The translations under genes were made by a program, and so were the position numbers. Below are positions 1 to 8,101 of a DNA stretch of 64,000 nt, in pieces (positions within the stretch are counted from its first letter, which is position 1; each line of letters begins with the position of its first letter). The notes beneath the pieces were generated by a model. That model worked only from the letters and a program-made list of their open reading frames with translations, searched no databases and was not told the origin of the DNA. The DNA is taken from NCBI RefSeq assembly GCF_021531475.1, contig NZ_JADYTX010000006.1, positions 1 through 64,000 of the forward strand. Direction: 5' to 3'. The DNA comes from Fusobacterium perfoetens. GTDB taxonomy: Bacteria > Fusobacteriota > Fusobacteriia > Fusobacteriales > Fusobacteriaceae.

Positions 1-3
1 CTC

Positions 4-26
4 CTATGATATTAATTTTATCATAG
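4..26. repeat. Short inverted repeat at window edge
   Basis: CTATGATA (4-11) and TATCATAG (19-26) form a perfect 8-bp inverted repeat around a 7-base AT loop. It could be an operator or the hairpin of a gene outside the window. No T-tract decides a direction. Confidence 0.3.
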
Positions 27-73
27 AAAGCTATTAAAAGTTAGTATTATTTAATTTACAGAATCTTTTTCAC

Positions 74-126
74 AGGCTCAAATATATGATTAAAAATTGA
101 AATTACAAGAGCCTCTTTTTTATTTA
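74..126 (+). terminator. Possible terminator-like inverted repeat
   Basis: AGGCTC (74-79) pairs with GAGCCT (109-114) across a long 29-base loop. On the + strand a T-tract follows. It overlaps the 3' end of the leftward ylmH gene, but the T-tract faces the other way, so it would serve a rightward transcript from outside the window. The stem is short and the loop long, so this is weak. Confidence 0.25.
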
Positions 127-890
127 AACATCTTTATCAAAATTTTTATCTTACCTTTTTTATTTTCTCCGACTATATTTTCAAAAATAAATTTCCCAAC
201 TTTTCTTATTGTTATTATATCTTTTTCCTTTAATTCTAAAGACTTGGATTTTTGGATATTATAATTTACCATTACAAATCCCTCATCTATAAGAGAAACT
301 GATTTTTGACGTGAATTATTTGTGATTTCTCCAACAACACTATCAAGTCTTATTGAGGGAACTGTTATCAAAAGCTCTTTAAATTCACTTTGAGGCACTT
401 CATCTTTTGAGATTTCAGAGATTTTTACTGGAATATTTGAAACTTTTTCTAAGTTTTCGATAATTTCAAATTTTTCTTTTAATATTACACCGTAGGCGAT
501 ATTTTCTTTTACAATCAAGTCCCCTAAAATCTCTCTTTTTATTCCAAGGCTCATTATTGTTCCTAAAAAATCTTTATGCTCTAACTCTTTAAAACGATTG
601 GTTCCATCTATCTTAAAAAATGTAAGTTGAAATTCTGGCATCTCTCCTTGAAAATCTTTTGGAAAAATTATTATATTTTTTTTCTCGCTGTTTTCTGTCA
701 ATCCACACATTAAAAACTTCATTCCATTAATATTTATTTTTTCCAATATATTCCAGATATTTGGTGGATAAAACATATCAGTTTCAATAAAATAATCTAT
801 ATTTTGAGCTAACTCAATATCTTCCCATAATTTTACTATAATTTGTTCATCATCATTTTTAAAAAGATTTAAAAAACCTTTTTTATCCAT
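120..890 (-). CDS. ylmH: YlmH-family S4-domain RNA-binding protein
   Basis: This 256-residue protein matches the Bacillus YlmH family (about 257 aa) along its length. The middle has the family pattern HKDFLG..M.LGIKRE..GD (about residues 105-125). The C-terminal third is an S4 RNA-binding domain: SIRLDSVV, NSRQKS, and IRKVGKF near the end. In Firmicutes YlmH sits beside cell-division genes and its S4 domain binds RNA; homologues have been linked to rescue of stalled ribosomes. Here it stands alone, divergent from the hydrolase gene at 1053. The start has a GGAGAG-type ribosome site just upstream (on the minus strand). Confidence 0.85.
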   Translation of the reverse strand: MDKKGFLNLFKNDDEQIIVKLWEDIELAQNIDYFIETDMFYPPNIWNILEKININGMKFLMCGLTENSEKKNIIIFPKDFQGEMPEFQLTFFKIDGTNRFKELEHKDFLGTIMSLGIKREILGDLIVKENIAYGVILKEKFEIIENLEKVSNIPVKISEISKDEVPQSEFKELLITVPSIRLDSVVGEITNNSRQKSVSLIDEGFVMVNYNIQKSKSLELKEKDIITIRKVGKFIFENIVGENKKGKIKILIKMFK

Positions 891-923
891 TTTACTCTCC
901 TTTAATTATATTTTTCATTCTCT

Positions 924-929
924 ATTATA
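924..929 (-). promoter_or_regulatory. -10 box for ylmH
   Basis: The minus strand reads TATAAT here, about 35 bases before the ylmH start, in the divergent spacer with the hydrolase gene. No convincing -35 hexamer is seen. Confidence 0.4.
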
Positions 930-1052
930 CCATAATTTTGTTTAAATTTATCTTTTCTAAAACTCTTAATTATGGTATTATATATTATACATTTAAAATA
1001 ATTTTTGTTATATGATTGGTGTATTTTCAATCAAATATTTCGAGGTGAGAGA

Positions 1053-2306
1053 ATGAAAAAATTATTCTTATTTCTTTTTTTAACTATGGGATTAAATCTA
1101 CTTGCTTATGATTTTCCTTTAAAAGACCCATATATTGCAACTGTTTTTGGTTCATCTACTCTTATGGCAAAAGGTATTCAAGAAAAAATTCCTCTTAAAT
1201 ATTATACAACAGATTTTGTTGATACAAGAGAAATTCCAGCTAATCTTGAATATCAAGATGATTATAAATTTACTATGGCTCTACAGGATAAAAAAGCACC
1301 ACTTGTATTTATTCTTTCTGGTACTGGTTCAAGTGCATCTTCTTTAAAAACTCAGTACTTCCAAAGAATATTTTATTCAGCTGGTTATCACGTTGTAGGA
1401 ATTTCTTCAATAATGAATGCAAACTCTTTAGTTTCTCTTTCATTTGAAAAAATCCCTGGAAATCTTATAAACGACGGAATGGATTTGTATAGAGCTTTAG
1501 AAAAAATAAAACCATTTGTAGAAAGCAAAGTGGCTGTTGAAAATTATAATATTATGGGATACAGTCTTGGAGGAACTCACTCAGCTGTAGTTTCTTTCTT
1601 AGACAGCAAAGAAAAAGTTTTTGATTTTAAAAATGTATTTATGGTAAATCCTGCTGTTAATCTTTTTGACTCAGCAAGTCTTTTAGATAATATGTTTGAT
1701 AAATCTGTTAATTACAATGTGGATAATTTCTTTATAAAAATAAATGAGATTTTAACTGCTCTATCATATTCACAAGGAACTTCTGTTGATAATTTTACAA
1801 AAAATCCTGCTAAAATTTTAAAGGATCTGAAAATATCTGAAAATGAATTAAAAATGGGAATTGGTCTTGTATTTAGATTAAATGCCATTGATGTAAACTT
1901 CTTAACAGATTACTCAAATCAAATGAAAAATTATTCTGACTATAAAATAGATAAATATGAAAATATGGGAAAATATTTTGAACGTGTTAATTTCGCAACT
2001 TTTGGTGATTATATTGAGAAAATCGCTCTTCCATATTATCAAGAAAGATACAATAAAAATATGACTGTTAAAGATGTGGCAAAATTCTCTGATTTAAAAA
2101 TTATAGACAACTACCTAAAAAATGCTAAAAATATAAAAGTTGTTACAAATAAAGATGAAATTATTTTAACAAAAGCTCATCTTAATTATTTAAAGAAAAC
2201 TTTTGGAGATAGATTATACATCTATCCATATGGTGGACATTGTGGAAATATGTTCTATCAAGAAAATATCGATTATATGCTAAATGCTATGAAGGAGGGA
2301 AGATAA
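1053..2306 (+). CDS. Secreted alpha/beta-hydrolase (serine hydrolase)
   Basis: The protein (417 aa from this start) begins with a signal peptide: MKK, a run of Leu/Phe, then an Ala-Tyr-Asp cleavage region. That suggests a periplasmic or envelope location. The nucleophile elbow G-Y-S-L-G-G at about 169-174 gives Ser171. A late GGHCGN motif supplies a candidate catalytic His, and a TNKDEI segment before it a candidate Asp. ATG 1053 is preferred over an in-frame start 48 bases upstream because a GAGGTGAGAG ribosome site precedes it and it yields the signal peptide. The stop lies 2 bases before the mlaA start, so the two are translated as a pair. The substrate is unknown; an envelope lipid is plausible from the neighbour. 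Confidence 0.75.
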   Translation: MKKLFLFLFLTMGLNLLAYDFPLKDPYIATVFGSSTLMAKGIQEKIPLKYYTTDFVDTREIPANLEYQDDYKFTMALQDKKAPLVFILSGTGSSASSLKTQYFQRIFYSAGYHVVGISSIMNANSLVSLSFEKIPGNLINDGMDLYRALEKIKPFVESKVAVENYNIMGYSLGGTHSAVVSFLDSKEKVFDFKNVFMVNPAVNLFDSASLLDNMFDKSVNYNVDNFFIKINEILTALSYSQGTSVDNFTKNPAKILKDLKISENELKMGIGLVFRLNAIDVNFLTDYSNQMKNYSDYKIDKYENMGKYFERVNFATFGDYIEKIALPYYQERYNKNMTVKDVAKFSDLKIIDNYLKNAKNIKVVTNKDEIILTKAHLNYLKKTFGDRLYIYPYGGHCGNMFYQENIDYMLNAMKEGR

Positions 2307-2308
2307 TT

Positions 2309-3079
2309 ATGAAAAAATTTAAAATGCTTTCTTTGATTTTTATCTCCTCTCTTTTGATTGGTTGTAGCAACACTTCAGAAAAATCTGCTGAAATAGATAA
2401 AAATTTTGTAGAAACAACTGTGCAAGAGGATAAAGATATACTTTTTGGAAAATCTGATTATTTTAGTCCAATAAACAGAAGAGTTTATGCTTTTAACTCC
2501 TTTGCAGATAGAGTTGTACTAGCTCCAACTTTAAGAACATATGATTATTATACTCCTGATTTTGTTCAAGATAGAATTAAAAATTTCTTTTCAAACTTTG
2601 GAGATATAAAAACAGCTGGAAATTTATTACTTCAATTTAGAATCCCAGAAACTTTAGAAACTATTTTTAGATTTGGAATAAACTCATCAATCGGACTTCT
2701 TGGAACTTTTGATGTGGCATCTAAAATGGGATTTCCAAAATATAGAGAGTCTTTAGGAAATACTTTTGCTTATTATGGTGTTCCTTCTGGTCCTTATATT
2801 GTAGCTCCTCTTTTAGGTCCTAGCAATTTTAGAGATTTAGTTGGACTTGGTGTGGAAAGCTATGGATTATCAGAACTTGATCCATATGACGATATTCATA
2901 TTGATGTTGGTTCTATCTGGTTTACATCACTTTTTGGACTTCAAACTAAAAAAAATGCAGGAATATATTTTGGAGAGACAGATTTTATATTTGAGTATGA
3001 ATATATGCAATATTTATCAAAAAAATTAACAGAATATAACTTAAATAAAGCTAAAAATACAAGAAAAAATATTCTATAA
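2309..3079 (+). CDS. mlaA: MlaA (VacJ) outer-membrane lipoprotein
   Basis: The 256-residue protein has a lipoprotein signal with the lipobox L-I-G-C and lipidated Cys19. The body follows the MlaA/VacJ pattern: SPINRRVYAFN, D..V.AP, YTPDFVQDRIKNFF.NFGD, RF.INS.IGLLGTFDVA, and GPYIVAPLLGPSNFRD. MlaA removes mislocalised phospholipid from the outer leaflet and passes it to the Mla retrograde transport chain. ATG 2309 was chosen over a longer in-frame start at 2240 because it has GGAGG upstream and starts the signal peptide. Other mla genes are not in the window. The tight coupling to the preceding hydrolase is notable. Confidence 0.9.
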   Translation: MKKFKMLSLIFISSLLIGCSNTSEKSAEIDKNFVETTVQEDKDILFGKSDYFSPINRRVYAFNSFADRVVLAPTLRTYDYYTPDFVQDRIKNFFSNFGDIKTAGNLLLQFRIPETLETIFRFGINSSIGLLGTFDVASKMGFPKYRESLGNTFAYYGVPSGPYIVAPLLGPSNFRDLVGLGVESYGLSELDPYDDIHIDVGSIWFTSLFGLQTKKNAGIYFGETDFIFEYEYMQYLSKKLTEYNLNKAKNTRKNIL

Positions 3080-3097
3080 AATTTAGAAAGGAAAAAA

Positions 3098-3880
3098 ATG
3101 GAAATATCAATACTTGGTAGTGGTAGTGGAGGAAACTCTACTTTTATAAATATCGATGGTATAAAAATTTTAGTTGATGCTGGTTTTAGCGGAAAAAAAC
3201 TAGAAGAAAAACTTAATAATATTGGAGAATCTTTAGAAAATATAAAAGGGATTCTTATAACTCACGAACATACAGACCATATTCAAGGGGCTGGGATTGT
3301 ATCTAGAAAATATAATATCCCTCTTTATATTACAAAAGAAAGTTTTTTTGCTGGTCAAAAAAAACTTGGAAAGATCTCTGAAGAAAATTTAAAATTTATT
3401 GATACTTTTGAATTTTTTATAAACGATAAAATAAAAGTTCAACCTTTTGATGTTATGCACGACGCTGAAAGAACTGTGGGATTTAGAATTGAGGAGATCT
3501 CTTCTAAAAAAGTTTTGGGAATATCAACTGACATAGGATATGTTGACAATAGAGTAAGAGAATTTTTTAGAGGGGTCAACATTATGATAATCGAATCAAA
3601 CTATGATTATCAAATGCTTATGGAGTGTAACTACCCTTGGGATTTGAAAGACCGTGTAAAAAGTAGAAATGGACATCTTTCTAATAATGATGCTGCAAAA
3701 TTTGTTTGTGAAAATTATTCGTCTAATCTAAAAAAAGTATACTTGGCACATATTAGCAAAGATAGTAATAATTTTAATATCGTTTCAAATACTATTATCA
3801 GTGAAATGAATAGAAGAAATATCTCTATACCTATTGAAATCACAACTCAAGATACTGTTACTAAGTTGTACAAACTATAA
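3098..3880 (+). CDS. yycJ: YycJ/WalJ-type metallo-beta-lactamase-fold hydrolase
   Basis: The 260-residue protein opens with the YycJ-like strand and loop ILGSGSGGNST. It contains the metal-binding motif H-E-H-T-D-H (about residues 56-61), a second His in DVMHDAE, Asp in STDIGY, and a late AHISKDSN segment with the final His. This is the complete ligand set of a dinuclear MBL-fold enzyme of the YycJ/RNase J-like branch. The family has been implicated in DNA or RNA metabolism and in cell-wall coordination in Firmicutes. It follows mlaA by 18 bases and precedes the UDG-like gene by 13, so it is probably co-transcribed. Confidence 0.8.
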   Translation: MEISILGSGSGGNSTFINIDGIKILVDAGFSGKKLEEKLNNIGESLENIKGILITHEHTDHIQGAGIVSRKYNIPLYITKESFFAGQKKLGKISEENLKFIDTFEFFINDKIKVQPFDVMHDAERTVGFRIEEISSKKVLGISTDIGYVDNRVREFFRGVNIMIIESNYDYQMLMECNYPWDLKDRVKSRNGHLSNNDAAKFVCENYSSNLKKVYLAHISKDSNNFNIVSNTIISEMNRRNISIPIEITTQDTVTKLYKL

Positions 3881-3893
3881 ATGAGGTGATATT

Positions 3894-4511
3894 ATGGAAA
3901 AGAAAGAACTATGGGAAGAACTTTCCTTTGAGATAAATAATATTCCAAAAATAAAAGAGAGCTTTGAAGATGATGATGAAAAGGCTATTCTTGGAAGTGG
4001 AAATAAATCTGCAAATCTTTTATTCATTGGAGATGAAAGCGACCTTTACGAAACAGAAGATTTAAAAGTTATGGTAGGTTCTAGTGGAGAATTCCTAATA
4101 AAACTTTGTGATATGGCTGGATTTATCCCAGAGGATTATTATATAACTACTCTTACAAAATGCCAATTAAAATATAAAGACCTTTTTGAAGAGGAACAAA
4201 ATTATTTAAGAGAGCTTTTAGATATGCAAATAGCTATTACAGAACCAAAAATCATCGTTACTTTTGGACAATATTCTGCTGAAGCTTTACTTGGCAGAGA
4301 GATTAATTTTGGAAAAGAGAGAGGAAAATTTATCGATTGGAAAGGTGGAATAAAAGTCCTTATTACTTACGATGTTAGATTTGTAAAAGAGGCTCGTGAA
4401 AATACAGGAAGAAATTCTACTGTTGCTATTGATTTTTGGAAAGATCTACTTTTAGCTAAAAAAGAACTCGAAAAATTAAACTCTCCTCAAGAGGAAAACG
4501 GAAATGAATAA
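3894..4511 (+). CDS. Uracil-DNA glycosylase superfamily protein, degenerate
   Basis: The 205-residue protein has the family-4/5 UDG layout. LLFIGDESDLYETEDL stands where GEAPG..ED is expected, followed by VGSSGEFL (G..GxLL), the YITTLTKC strand, and P.IIVTFGQYSAEALLG. The motif-I GEAPG is replaced by GDESD. The usual late HPS/T motif is replaced by ITYDVR. Only two Cys are seen, so the four-Cys iron-sulfur site of family 4 is absent. Activity on uracil therefore cannot be assumed. The start has GAGGTGAT upstream. Its end overlaps the next gene by 8 bases. Confidence 0.65.
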   Translation: MEKKELWEELSFEINNIPKIKESFEDDDEKAILGSGNKSANLLFIGDESDLYETEDLKVMVGSSGEFLIKLCDMAGFIPEDYYITTLTKCQLKYKDLFEEEQNYLRELLDMQIAITEPKIIVTFGQYSAEALLGREINFGKERGKFIDWKGGIKVLITYDVRFVKEARENTGRNSTVAIDFWKDLLLAKKELEKLNSPQEENGNE

Positions 4512-5061
4512 CCAAGAGATCAAAAAAAATCTAAGAAAAAAAATTAGAAAAATTCGCGAATCTCTTTCTTTTGAAGAAAAAGAAAATCTAAGTGATATGA
4601 TTATAAAAAAATTTTTAGAAGATGATGTTTTAAAAAATTCTAAAACTATTATGAGTTATATGTCTTTTAAAAACGAGGTTGAAACCACTAAACTTCACGA
4701 ATATCTTTTAAGCCTTGGAAAAACTATTCTTTTACCTAAAATGGTAGGAGATAATATAATCCCTATAAAAATTTCTAAAGAGTTTTCCTGTGGAAATTTT
4801 GGAGTAGTAGAGCCAATAGGAGATGAGTTTTTAAGAGATATTGATCTGGTTATCGTTCCTGGAGTTGTTTTTAATAAAAAAGGGGATAGGATTGGTTTTG
4901 GAAAAGGATTTTATGATAGGTTTTTATCTTGTGAAAAATATAAAAACTCTTATAAAATATCTCTTGCTTATGATTTTCAATTAGATGATAGTTTTTCAGG
5001 TGAAGAGTTTGATATAAAAATTGATAAACTTATTACAGAAAAAGAGATTTTAACTTTTTAA
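4504..5061 (+). CDS. 5-formyltetrahydrofolate cyclo-ligase
   Basis: The 185-residue protein matches the MTHFS/YgfA family in length and motifs. It has an N-terminal basic helix (KKNLRKKIRKIRESL), and the C-terminal signature D.VIVPGVVFNKKGDRIGFGKGFYDRFL at about 128-153. It converts 5-formyl-THF to 5,10-methenyl-THF using ATP, recycling a dead-end folate. The start lies inside the end of the preceding gene, with GAGGAAAACGG as ribosome site, which indicates translational coupling. Confidence 0.9.
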   Translation: MNNQEIKKNLRKKIRKIRESLSFEEKENLSDMIIKKFLEDDVLKNSKTIMSYMSFKNEVETTKLHEYLLSLGKTILLPKMVGDNIIPIKISKEFSCGNFGVVEPIGDEFLRDIDLVIVPGVVFNKKGDRIGFGKGFYDRFLSCEKYKNSYKISLAYDFQLDDSFSGEEFDIKIDKLITEKEILTF

Positions 5062-5094
5062 ATTTTTATAAATAATAAAGTATTCTACGAAATA

Positions 5095-5123
5095 TTGAAA
5101 ATTTTTAATTAATGTGATAAAAT
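5095..5123 (+). promoter_or_regulatory. Sigma70-type promoter of yebC
   Basis: TTGAAA (5095-5100) and TAAAAT (5118-5123) are spaced by 17 bases. The yebC start lies 35 bases downstream, behind TAGGAGG. Confidence 0.6.
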
Positions 5124-5157
5124 ATTTAAGATAATTTTATATACTTAGGAGGATGTA

Positions 5158-5910
5158 ATGTCAGGACATAGTAAATGGAATAACATTCAACACAGAAAAG
5201 GAGCTCAAGATAAAAAAAGAGCTAGCTTATTTACAAAATTAGGAAAAGAGTTAACAATCGCAGCTAAAGAAGGTGGAGGAGATCCTAACTTCAACCCAAG
5301 ACTTAGACTTGCTATTGATAAAGCTAAAGCAGGAAATATGCCTAAAGACATATTAGAAAGAGCTATAAAAAAAGGAACTGGAGAATTAGAAGGTGTAGAC
5401 TACATCGAAATGAGATATGAAGGATATGGACCAGCTGGAACTGCTTTCATCGTTGAAGTTGTTACTGATAATAAAAACAGATCTGCTTCTGAAGTAAGAA
5501 CTGCTTTCTCTAGAAAAGGTGGAAACCTTGGAGCTGACGGAGCTGTTTCTTGGATGTTCAACAAAAAAGGAGAAATAATCATCTCTGCTGAAAATGTTGC
5601 TGATTCTGAAGAATTTATGATGGTAGCATTAGAAGCTGGAGCTGAAGATATAGTTGAAGAAGATGGAGAATTCCAAGTTTTAACTGACCCTGCTGATTTC
5701 CAAACTGTTCTTCAAACTTTAACTGATGCTGGATATAAATACGAAGAAGCTGAAATCACAATGTTACCAGAAAACAAAGTTGCTATCACTGATCTTGATA
5801 CAGCTAAAAAAGTTATGGTACTTTATGATGCTCTTGATGACTTAGATGATGTTCAAGAAGTTTTCTCTAACTTTGATATTCCAGATGAAATAATGGAACA
5901 ATTAAACTAA
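5158..5910 (+). CDS. yebC: YebC/PmpR (TACO1) family protein
   Basis: The 250-residue protein begins with the family hallmark MSGHSKWNNIQHRKGAQD. It keeps the N-PRLR.AI.KAK..NMPKD segment, the EGYGP.G.A..VE strand and the conserved N-R motif. YebC/TACO1 proteins act as ribosome-associated factors that ease translation of difficult stretches such as polyproline, or as regulators (PmpR). The length is typical. It has its own promoter and a strong terminator, so it is monocistronic. Confidence 0.95.
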   Translation: MSGHSKWNNIQHRKGAQDKKRASLFTKLGKELTIAAKEGGGDPNFNPRLRLAIDKAKAGNMPKDILERAIKKGTGELEGVDYIEMRYEGYGPAGTAFIVEVVTDNKNRSASEVRTAFSRKGGNLGADGAVSWMFNKKGEIIISAENVADSEEFMMVALEAGAEDIVEEDGEFQVLTDPADFQTVLQTLTDAGYKYEEAEITMLPENKVAITDLDTAKKVMVLYDALDDLDDVQEVFSNFDIPDEIMEQLN

Positions 5911-5920
5911 TTTAGTTTTT

Positions 5921-5960
5921 ATACACCTATGGGTTTTTTAAGCTCTAGGTGTATTTTTTT
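5921..5960 (+). terminator. Rho-independent terminator of yebC
   Basis: ATACACCT (5921-5928) pairs with AGGTGTAT (5947-5954), followed by a T-tract, 10 bases after the yebC stop. Confidence 0.8.
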
Positions 5961-6001
5961 ATTCTTTTTTTAACCATTTAATTCTTTATTAAAATAAAAA
6001 A

Positions 6002-6037
6002 GACTGTTGCACTTAATCCTACAACAGTCGATTTTTT
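6002..6037. terminator. Bidirectional terminator
   Basis: GACTGTTG (6002-6009) pairs with CAACAGTC (6022-6029). T-tracts flank the stem on both strands. It can end the leftward operon that finishes with the DUF368 gene and back up the yebC terminator. Confidence 0.75.
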
Positions 6038-6771
6038 TATATATTTATTAAAAGCTCAACTAAAGATGCTACTACTATACCAAGTATTACAAATAGTGTC
6101 TTACTTCTATAATTTACCAAGAAATAATTTATTATTTTAGTGAATATCAATATTCCAAGTCCTACTCCCACAGTAAAATAAGCAAGAGGTATTATATCAA
6201 CTCTACCTATATAATTTATAACATTTTCGTGTTCTCCTAGTGCCAAAAGAAGTAACGATCCAGAAATTCCTGGTATTATCATCGCTCCGCCAGCTAAAGC
6301 ACCACATAGACAAAGTTTTAATCCATAAGCAGTAGTAAAAATCTCTTGTCTTTCAAAAGAGTTTCCAGAAAATTTATGAGTAATCATAAAGAAACCTATT
6401 ACAAACATCAATCCAAATGCAAAAGCAAGAATATTTTTAACATTTGCAAAACTTTCCCCTTTTATAATAACAGGTATTGAAGGAAGTACTAAGATGATAA
6501 AAGCTCCTTTTGTATATATTGGATAATTTTCATATAAGTAACCTATTATATTAGCAAAAAATAAAATTCCAACTCCACAACCTATCACTAGAGGTAATAA
6601 AAATTTAATATACTCTATCTTTTTTTCTTTTGGGGCTTGCAAAAAATTTGCTATACACTCAACTAATTTATCATATATTCCAAATAGAACAGCCATTGTT
6701 CCACCTGAAACACCAGGAATAACATTGGCAATTCCAATTCCAATTCCCTTTAAAAAATTCATTAAAAACAT
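6037..6771 (-). CDS. DUF368 (PopT-type) undecaprenyl-phosphate transporter
   Basis: This 244-residue polytopic membrane protein carries the DUF368 signature IGIANVIPGVSGGTMA near the N-terminus and its pseudo-repeat MIIPGISGSLLLL later (about residue 164). The family has been reported as one of two C55-isoprenoid transporters that return undecaprenyl phosphate to the cytoplasmic face for envelope polymer synthesis. An internal start at 6762 (MNFLKG) is also possible. It is the last gene of the leftward block, 11 bases after the pseudouridine synthase. Confidence 0.85.
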   Translation of the reverse strand: MFLMNFLKGIGIGIANVIPGVSGGTMAVLFGIYDKLVECIANFLQAPKEKKIEYIKFLLPLVIGCGVGILFFANIIGYLYENYPIYTKGAFIILVLPSIPVIIKGESFANVKNILAFAFGLMFVIGFFMITHKFSGNSFERQEIFTTAYGLKLCLCGALAGGAMIIPGISGSLLLLALGEHENVINYIGRVDIIPLAYFTVGVGLGILIFTKIINYFLVNYRSKTLFVILGIVVASLVELLINI

Positions 6772-6782
6772 TTTTTCTCCTT

Positions 6783-7661
6783 TTAGTCACCAAGTTTTTT
6801 TACAAAAAAATCTGGCAGACTATTTTCTATTTTTATATTATATTTTGGTATCTCGCAATAAAAAGAGTTTAGATACAGTGTATTTTCTCCATCTTTTTTC
6901 CCATAACGAGTGTCTCCAACTATTGGATTTCCTATATTTGAAAGTTGAACTCTCAGTTGATGTGTTCTTCCTGTTAAAAGTTCCCCTTCTAAAAGAGTAT
7001 ATTTTTCATATCTTTTTATAACTTTAAAATGAGTTATTGCAATTTTTCCCTCTTCATCATTAGCATTAGTTACAATTACTTTATCTTCTATTTTTTTTAG
7101 ATAATTTTCAATAATAAATATATTTTTTTGAATATTGCCATGAACTAAAATATAATATTTTTTTCTTATATTATTTTCTCTTAACTCTTCAGCTAAAACT
7201 CTTGTGGAAATTTTATTCTTAGCACCGATTACTAAACCAGAAGTTTTTTTATCTATTCTATTGATAAAGTTAAAATCATCTGTTTCGTAGTAAGATTTAA
7301 ACATTTCTGAAATTCCATATTCAAATCCACTACCTTTGTGCATAACAATATCTTTATCTTTATTAAAAATTATCAAATCATCATTTTCAAAAACTATATT
7401 TTTAGATAAAAACTCTCTATCCTCTTGAGATAACTTTATAAAATCTTTTTTCTCTTCCATCTCTTCTAGATTTCCAATTCCTATAAAGATTTTATCTCCC
7501 TCTACAAGACGATAATTTTCTTTCTTTTTTTTATTATTTACTTTTATTTTTCCGATTCTCAAAGCTTTAAATATCTCTGTAAGTGGTGTATCTTTTAGTT
7601 TTTTTCTAAGATATCTATCAAGCCTTACACCCTCATTATCTTTTTCTATTATATATTTCAT
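6783..7661 (-). CDS. RluA-family rRNA pseudouridine synthase
   Basis: The 292-residue protein has an N-terminal S4 domain (EGVRLDRYLRKKL and KIKVNNKKKKENYRL) followed by an RluA/RluC/RluD catalytic domain. The motif-II sequence reads N-R-I-D-K-K-T-S-G at 134-142, so the catalytic Asp137 is kept, with Asn in place of the usual His. GRTHQLRVQL and GD.RYG are the other family motifs. It isomerises uridines in 23S rRNA; which site cannot be told from sequence. It starts 2 bases after dut ends. Confidence 0.88.
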   Translation of the reverse strand: MKYIIEKDNEGVRLDRYLRKKLKDTPLTEIFKALRIGKIKVNNKKKKENYRLVEGDKIFIGIGNLEEMEEKKDFIKLSQEDREFLSKNIVFENDDLIIFNKDKDIVMHKGSGFEYGISEMFKSYYETDDFNFINRIDKKTSGLVIGAKNKISTRVLAEELRENNIRKKYYILVHGNIQKNIFIIENYLKKIEDKVIVTNANDEEGKIAITHFKVIKRYEKYTLLEGELLTGRTHQLRVQLSNIGNPIVGDTRYGKKDGENTLYLNSFYCEIPKYNIKIENSLPDFFVKKLGD

Positions 7662-7663
7662 AA

Positions 7664-8101
7664 TTATCTTCCAGTGTGACCGAATCCACCTTCTCCTCTT
7701 TCTGTAGCTGATAACTCTCCCTCTACTAAATCCATTTGATATACTTTTCCAAGTACAAGTTGAGCTATTCTTTCACCAGGGTTTATAACAAAATCTTCTT
7801 TGCTTAGATTTATCATTATAACTCCGATTTCTCCTCTATAATCGCTGTCTATTGTTCCAGGAGTATTTGCCATAGAAATTCCGTGTTTTAAAGCTAGTCC
7901 ACTTCTTGGTCTAACTTGCACTTCATATCCCATTGGTATTTCCATTTTTATTCCTGTTGGAACTAAAACTCTTTCTAAACTTCCTAAAGTGATTGGCTCT
8001 TTTATATTTGCTCTTACGTCCATTCCAGCTGACCCTTCTGTCATATACATTGGTTTTTGTACTCCATCAGCTAATGTTATTTTTACTGTTACTTTTTCCA
8101 T
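7664..8101 (-). CDS. dut: dUTP diphosphatase (dUTPase)
   Basis: The 145-residue trimeric-type dUTPase shows all five motifs in order: [39 protein letters not shown] and [11 protein letters not shown]. The Ser commonly seen in motif 5 is His here. It cleaves dUTP to dUMP and PPi, keeping uracil out of DNA and feeding dTMP synthesis. Its ATG begins at the base where the M16 peptidase stop ends, so the two are coupled. Confidence 0.95.
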   Translation of the reverse strand: MEKVTVKITLADGVQKPMYMTEGSAGMDVRANIKEPITLGSLERVLVPTGIKMEIPMGYEVQVRPRSGLALKHGISMANTPGTIDSDYRGEIGVIMINLSKEDFVINPGERIAQLVLGKVYQMDLVEGELSATERGEGGFGHTGR

